Origin: Granulosicoccaceae bacterium
GTDB lineage: Bacteria; Pseudomonadota; Gammaproteobacteria; Granulosicoccales; Granulosicoccaceae
Direction: 5' to 3'
Assembly (NCBI GenBank): GCA_023301405.1
Contig: JALZUX010000276.1
Span: 1-10,026 of the forward strand
DNA length: 10,026 bases
Shown here: piece after piece, positions 6,590-10,026 of the stretch
Layout of the letters: each line of letters begins with the position of its first letter
Numbering within the stretch: position 1 is the first letter of the stretch
Notes under the pieces: generated by a model
The model's input: only the letters and a program-made list of their open reading frames with translations
Databases searched by the model: none
What the model was told of the DNA's origin: nothing
Program-made: the position numbers and the translations under genes

Positions 6590-7597
6590 TTATTGTTGTT
6601 CAAGATCTACAGTAGGGTCAACAACTCGGCGCATCACCGCCGACATTTTAGAAAAATCACGATCGCTTTCTGCCTCGCGGTTATCCACCGCAACCACACC
6701 GGTAGCGGTTACCTCACCAACAGTAAAAGCGAATATATATGATTTTTCAATTCCCATACGAAGATCGACTATTTGAACCTCGTCATCTACACGCTGTACT
6801 TTGTAGAAGCCATGAGTAAAATATTTTAAGCGCTCAACCGGCCAATGATCTTCAATATCCGCCAGCAGATAATTTTCACTTTTATATTGATAGCTAACAA
6901 GCTTAGTATCCACAGGATCCAGCAATGACGTAAAGCCGGTAAGATAGCCATCATCCTGCATAGCAACGAATCGCCAACCAATCGTATTAAACGGCATGGG
7001 GGTGGTTAGCAGTTTGTTATAAATGATGGATTGTTGCTTTAAAGACTCTTCAACGGTGGAGTGTACTATCACTTTCGCCACCAATGACCACGCCAGGTAA
7101 ATAGAAGACAACAACAGGGCCACTGTATTCACATGATGACCCTTGATCGTGCGTCTAAACGCAAACAATAGACCGACAATCAAAGTCACCGTGTAAATCG
7201 GGTCAATGATAAACATACTAGAGCCCGACACCGGGAAGTCAGTCAACGGCCAGAACAGTTGGGTCCCGTACACAGTAAACCCATCTAATAGCGTATGAGT
7301 AATCAGCGCCAGCCACGCCATTAACCACCAGCTGGAAAATGCGACATCAGCTTTATGCATCACCTTTTGCAATACAAACGCTATAAACGGTGACACAAGA
7401 GTGAGCACCAACAAACTGTGACTGAAGCTACGGTGGTAGGTAAAGGACTCCACGGCACCTGCAAACGGGATCAATACATCCAGATCCGGTAGGCTGCCGA
7501 CTACCGCCCCGATCAACAAAGCCTTGTTGCCAATACGGCGACCCAGCACTAGTTCACCCACTGCCGCCCCTAGCGCCATTTGCGTCACTGAATCCAC
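6590..7597 (-). CDS. Membrane-bound metal-dependent hydrolase, YdjM/DUF457 family
   Basis: A 335-residue inner-membrane protein. The N-terminal half carries the family pattern: MDSVTQMALGAAVGE at the start, LPDLD (36-40), HRSFSHS (55-61) and THTLLDGFTVYGTQ (100-113). The conserved His and Asp residues (D38, D40, H55, H60, H101, D105) look like metal ligands. Hydrophobic segments lie at about 25-45, 62-80, 88-104, 128-147 and 158-177. The remaining part (about 190-335) is mostly polar and probably folds as a soluble domain, making this protein much longer than E. coli YdjM (about 200 residues). The start is GTG (7595-7597) with a strong upstream ribosome binding site. No LexA-type operator (CTGT-N8-ACAG) is visible upstream, so SOS control as for YdjM is not supported. 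The true substrate of this family is not established. It is divergent from the thioesterase gene and convergent with the DUF1800 gene. Confidence 0.82.
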   Translation of the reverse strand: MDSVTQMALGAAVGELVLGRRIGNKALLIGAVVGSLPDLDVLIPFAGAVESFTYHRSFSHSLLVLTLVSPFIAFVLQKVMHKADVAFSSWWLMAWLALITHTLLDGFTVYGTQLFWPLTDFPVSGSSMFIIDPIYTVTLIVGLLFAFRRTIKGHHVNTVALLLSSIYLAWSLVAKVIVHSTVEESLKQQSIIYNKLLTTPMPFNTIGWRFVAMQDDGYLTGFTSLLDPVDTKLVSYQYKSENYLLADIEDHWPVERLKYFTHGFYKVQRVDDEVQIVDLRMGIEKSYIFAFTVGEVTATGVVAVDNREAESDRDFSKMSAVMRRVVDPTVDLEQQ

Positions 7598-7602
7598 TCT
7601 TA

Positions 7603-7610
7603 CTCCTTCT
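7603..7610 (-). promoter_or_regulatory. Ribosome binding site supporting a GTG start
   Basis: On the minus strand AGAAGGAG lies five bases before the GTG at 7597. It fixes the GTG as the start of the DUF457 gene, in agreement with the conserved MDSVTQ N-terminus of the family. Confidence 0.65.
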
Positions 7611-7687
7611 ATTGAAAATTGTCCACACCGGCACCAACCCTACAATGCATTTGCTGGTCTAAACAAAAAAGACGCAAAATAGAAATA

Positions 7688-7716
7688 TCGACATCGGGTT
7701 TCCCGGTTGCGATGAT
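7688..7716 (+). promoter_or_regulatory. Candidate promoter of the thioesterase gene, with overlapping inverted repeat
   Basis: TCGACA (7688-7693, five of six to the -35 consensus) and GATGAT (7711-7716, four of six to the -10) are separated by 17 bp. The predicted start near 7723 gives a leader of about 33 bases to the ATG at 7756. An inverted repeat TGATA-N5-TATCA (7713-7727) overlaps the -10 and the start and could be an operator. A small CGGG-TTT-CCCG hairpin (7695-7705) sits in the spacer. The call rests on matches by eye. Confidence 0.3.
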
Positions 7717-7755
7717 AGCTGTTATCAATTCAATTGTGTGAAAAGGAACTCCTGA

Positions 7756-8184
7756 ATGCCTGACAAAAACAACATCACTTTAGAGTCTGCACAACAACGC
7801 TACGGTGAAATATTCGCTCCGTGGGTCCAGCAACTGAATATTACTATCGAATCAATCAACACCACTGAAGTAGTCATGCGCATGCCATTTGATGAAAAAC
7901 TTTGTCGCATCGGCGGCATGGTGTGCGGCCAGTCGATGATGGCATTGGTAGATACCTGTATGGTCTTTGTTTGCTATATCGGCATGCAAAAATTTTCAGA
8001 CTGCGCAACCGTCACTCAGAATTCAAGCTTCCTGAGACCGGCAATGGGAAAAGATATTATCGCCACAGGCCATTTGATCAAATCAGGCAGAACCTTGATA
8101 TTCGGTGAAGTATCGCTGCACGCCGATGGTGACCCCGGGCCAGTATGCACCGCCACGGCCACCTACGCTGTGTTAGGGAAATAA
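7756..8184 (+). CDS. PaaI-type hotdog-fold thioesterase
   Basis: A 142-residue cytoplasmic protein of typical length for the PaaI/YbgC-like acyl-CoA thioesterase superfamily, which hydrolyses acyl- or aryl-CoA thioesters, usually as dimers or tetramers. The central-helix signature is IGGMVCGQSMMALVDT (52-67), with D66 in the place of the catalytic acidic residue. The usual HGG motif appears as CGQ, so the His is missing. SSFLRPAMGKDIIATGHLIKSGRTL (about 90-114) matches the beta-strand core of the fold, including the common SGRTL turn. The ATG is supported by AAGGA eight bases upstream. It is a single gene, divergent from DUF457 and convergent with the GST. Substrate is unknown; its isolation from catabolic genes gives no clue, and a general CoA-recycling or acyl-CoA-detoxifying role is an inference. 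Confidence 0.82.
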   Translation: MPDKNNITLESAQQRYGEIFAPWVQQLNITIESINTTEVVMRMPFDEKLCRIGGMVCGQSMMALVDTCMVFVCYIGMQKFSDCATVTQNSSFLRPAMGKDIIATGHLIKSGRTLIFGEVSLHADGDPGPVCTATATYAVLGK

Positions 8185-8324
8185 ACCCCGACGGCTTGCG
8201 AGTAAGCGCTTGCTATACGCCTGCAACAAGGCACATTGGGCAGCCCATGACTCATTGACGCATTCTATCTTTTTGAGTCTGCATCACATCAGGATTACTA
8301 ATTCTGGTGGCTCTGCGTCCCGGC

Positions 8325-8957
8325 CTACGTAACCATGACACTCTTACGATCTGAAACCAGTTGGTGCCAGCGACTCAGGTTTTTTTGCTTATCGGTTGGC
8401 TGAAGCTTAATCCATTTGGCAAAATCGACGGTCACTAACGCCGTGATATCAGCCACCGTGAACACATCACCGGCGATAAACTCCTTATCTTCAAGGTGAG
8501 CGTCCATCCATGAAAAAAATTCTTCTACCCGCCGTCTGCCGCGACCGACCAACTCTGGAATTTGCACGTGATTATGTTTACCAGTAAATACGTTGTTGGC
8601 AAACGCTTTTGATCGATTTCTAAATGCCTCCCCAACCGCCATAAAGCCGTCCTGCTCGATCCGTGAATCAAGATCTACGACCAAGCCTCTCTCAATGGGA
8701 TTGCGTCCAATCAGAGCCGGCGCTGGATGTAGTAGCTCAAGATAGTGCATTATTCCGCTGCTGGTGGTCAGGGTGGTGCCATCGTCAAGCTGTAGCACAG
8801 GAACCGTCCGGTAAGGATTAATCTGCGTAAATTCAGCGGTATGCTGCTGGCGATTACCCAAATCGACTTCAACAACGGGGATATCAAGCCCTTTTTCAGC
8901 GATAAATATTCGGACACGCCGTGGACTGGGTGCAGTGCTGCAATCGTAAAATTTCAT
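8325..8957 (-). CDS. Glutathione S-transferase, GTT2-like
   Basis: A 210-residue soluble protein of normal GST length. The N-terminal thioredoxin-like domain (1-77) begins MKFYDCSTAPSPRRVRIF, the pattern of GTT2-like GSTs, with candidate catalytic S7 or nearby C6. The cis-proline motif is TVPVL (51-55, P53). The glutathione-binding segment LTTSSGIMHYLE (63-74) keeps the Ser and Ile but has Thr where the usual Glu/Asp of the ES-AI motif lies. The helical C-terminal domain (about 85-205) contains the N-capping box region FTVADITALVTVDFAKW (166-182). GSTs of this group conjugate or reduce electrophiles with glutathione; the individual substrate cannot be told. No clear ribosome binding site precedes the ATG at 8955-8957, but the N-terminus fits the family exactly. 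It is divergent from the FKBP gene across a 247-bp gap in which no strong promoter was found. Confidence 0.87.
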   Translation of the reverse strand: MKFYDCSTAPSPRRVRIFIAEKGLDIPVVEVDLGNRQQHTAEFTQINPYRTVPVLQLDDGTTLTTSSGIMHYLELLHPAPALIGRNPIERGLVVDLDSRIEQDGFMAVGEAFRNRSKAFANNVFTGKHNHVQIPELVGRGRRRVEEFFSWMDAHLEDKEFIAGDVFTVADITALVTVDFAKWIKLQPTDKQKNLSRWHQLVSDRKSVMVT

Positions 8958-9204
8958 TCAGATAACCGGCAAAAGTTGGATTATTTGCTAGTCTACGCCA
9001 TTACTGTCTGAAAGCTGGCACTCAGCAACATCGCTTGCCGTTGGCACGGCTATCATTAAAAGATCCTAACTTTCCATTCAACTCAGTGATGTACTTGACC
9101 GGTACAATACCAAAGAACCAATTGATCTAAATCTACATATCTCTCTCTGACTGCCTTGCGGCTCAGAAAACGTTATTTTCTCTCTATCCCATTTCAGGAT
9201 CCCT

Positions 9205-9867
9205 ATGAAAAAACTATTATTAACACTTATGGTCGCCGGCTTCTGCTCAGGCACTGCAGTGGCTGAAGTTGACCTCACCAACGAAAACGCGCAGCTCAGC
9301 TACAGCTTGGGTTTGATGATTGGCGACCGTGTCACAAAAAGGTACGGCGATCTCAACTACGACGCGCTGCTAGAAGGTATCCAACAACAGCACGGTGGCG
9401 AAGAAACTGCTCTCACCCTTGAAGAGGCGCAAACCATCCTGCAAGAATTCGAACAAAAATCTGCTGCCGATAACTCAGCGAAAGCACAAGCCGAAGGCGC
9501 AGCTTACCTGGAAACCAACAAAGCGCGCGATGGAGTAAAAGTCACCGAGTCAGGCCTGCAATACGAAGTATTGGCAGAAGGCGATGGTCCTAAGCCTGCT
9601 GTGACAGACCAAGTCAGCGTGCACTACGTGGGCACATTGATTGATGGCACTGAATTCGATAGCTCAGTAGCACGGGGAACACCGGCAGAATTTGGCTTAA
9701 GTGGCGTTATACCTGGCTGGACTGAAGGCCTGCAATTAATGAATACAGGCAGCAAATATCGCTTCGTTATACCGTCAGATCTTGCCTATGGCGAACGCGG
9801 CGCCGGCGCTGATATCGGTCCCGGTTCAACACTGATCTTCGAAGTAGAGTTGCTTGAAATAAAATAA
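9205..9867 (+). CDS. Periplasmic FKBP-type peptidyl-prolyl cis-trans isomerase (Mip/FkpA type)
   Basis: A 220-residue exported folding catalyst that isomerises X-Pro bonds in periplasmic or outer-membrane proteins. A clear Sec signal peptide (MKKLLLTLMVAGF, cleavage after A-V-A at 20) separates it from cytoplasmic FklB. Residues about 22-110 form the helical FKBP-N dimerisation domain (YSLGLMIGDR, ALLEGI, then a charged long helix). Residues about 117-220 are the FKBP catalytic domain. Residues matching the FKBP12 pocket are all present: Y141 (HYVGTL), F151 and D152 (EFDSS), V168-I169 and W172 (GVIPGW), Y195 (LAYGERG) and F212 (LIFEVEL). AGGA five bases before the ATG supports the start. It is followed by a strong terminator, so it is probably monocistronic or last in its unit. 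Length is nearer Legionella Mip than E. coli FkpA (about 270). Confidence 0.92.
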   Translation: MKKLLLTLMVAGFCSGTAVAEVDLTNENAQLSYSLGLMIGDRVTKRYGDLNYDALLEGIQQQHGGEETALTLEEAQTILQEFEQKSAADNSAKAQAEGAAYLETNKARDGVKVTESGLQYEVLAEGDGPKPAVTDQVSVHYVGTLIDGTEFDSSVARGTPAEFGLSGVIPGWTEGLQLMNTGSKYRFVIPSDLAYGERGAGADIGPGSTLIFEVELLEIK

Positions 9868-9875
9868 CACAGAGC

Positions 9876-9908
9876 GTGCAGCGGTTGAATACCGCTGCAC
9901 TTTCTCTT
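9876..9908 (+). terminator. Rho-independent terminator of the FKBP gene
   Basis: GTGCAGCGGT (9876-9885) and ACCGCTGCAC (9891-9900) form a perfect GC-rich 10-bp stem with the loop TGAAT. TTTCTCTT (9901-9908) follows at once. It lies eight bases after the FKBP stop. Confidence 0.88.
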
Positions 9909-9951
9909 GGTGGCTGTCCGGGAACTTGGGTCGTTGCGAGGGCGTGAGATT

Positions 9952-10026
9952 TTGAGTCAGATATTTCGATCGATTGAGGCGAATAGTCATTCTTCTTTAA
10001 CGAAATCGATCGTAATAGCTGGCCAA
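9952..10026. repeat. Long imperfect palindrome cut by the window end, possible dispersed repeat element
   Basis: Arm 1 (9952-9975) and arm 2 (10004-10026) are reverse complements at 20 of 23 positions, with one bulged A in arm 1. The inner nine pairs, CGATCGATT (9967-9975) with AATCGATCG (10004-10012), are perfect. The 28-base centre (9976-10003) holds a second small inverted repeat, GAAT-AGTC-ATTC (9981-9992). Pairing continues to the last base, so the element probably extends beyond the window and may begin as far upstream as about 9909. It lies outside the FKBP terminator, carries no open frame that I recognise, and is built like an intergenic palindromic repeat or MITE. Only one copy is in view. 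Confidence 0.6.

Noticed and set aside
7598..7755. LexA operator upstream of the YdjM-family gene
   Set aside because: One CTGT (7719-7722) is present but no ACAG follows at the required spacing on either strand.
8198..8279. Hairpins between the thioesterase and GST genes (GCGAGT/GCTTGC at 8198-8213 and GACTCA/TGAGTC at 8249-8279)
   Set aside because: The first needs two wobble pairs and has no T-run; the second has a 19-base loop and its T-run lies inside the loop. Not convincing as terminators.
9037..9050. GCCGT-TGGC-ACGGC hairpin in the GST/FKBP divergent gap
   Set aside because: A five-bp stem without a T-run on either side, far from both genes; no role can be supported.
9165..9181. AGAAAA-CGTTA-TTTTCT hairpin in the FKBP leader as a thermosensor
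   Set aside because: The stem is six bp, almost all A-T, and does not cover the ribosome binding site at 9196-9199.

Overview
The window reads as chromosomal DNA of a Gram-negative, probably marine, gammaproteobacterium. This rests on protein families and base composition by eye (mid-range GC): an OmpA-C peptidoglycan-binding protein, a Mip/FkpA-type periplasmic FKBP, a Glk-type glucokinase, a GTT2-like glutathione S-transferase and a secreted DUF1800 protein. No lineage-specific marker, rRNA, tRNA, CRISPR array, transposase or phage gene was seen, so the order-level assignment is open.

Layout. Positions 1-60 hold the likely C-terminal tail of an upstream gene. At 150-1790 (+) is an exported OmpA-C protein whose middle is eight perfect copies of a 28-residue unit plus half of a ninth. 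It converges on a glucokinase gene (1840-2823, -), with a 10-bp stem-loop between the two stops. Upstream of glucokinase on the same strand is a SAM-dependent methyltransferase (2921-3616, -), possibly cotranscribed. The 267-bp gap to 3884 has a candidate methyltransferase promoter and a weak candidate membrane micro-ORF. A large exported DUF1800 protein (3884-6475, +) carries what looks like a calcium-dependent carbohydrate-binding module inserted inside its DUF1800 fold. It ends at a hairpin terminator and converges on a membrane metal-dependent hydrolase of the YdjM/DUF457 family (6590-7597, -, GTG start). Divergent from that is a PaaI-type hotdog thioesterase (7756-8184, +), which converges on a GST (8325-8957, -). 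Divergent from the GST is the FKBP prolyl isomerase (9205-9867, +) with a textbook terminator. The last 75 bases are a long imperfect palindrome running off the window end, perhaps part of a dispersed repeat.

The genes do not form one pathway; most are single-gene units in alternating orientation, as in housekeeping/accessory chromosomal DNA. Several products act in the envelope (OmpA-C stalk protein, DUF1800 protein, FKBP, DUF457 membrane protein). The strongest points for follow-up are the repeat array that varies only at silent sites, the DUF1800 protein with its inserted binding module and no DUF1501 partner in view, and the terminal palindrome.
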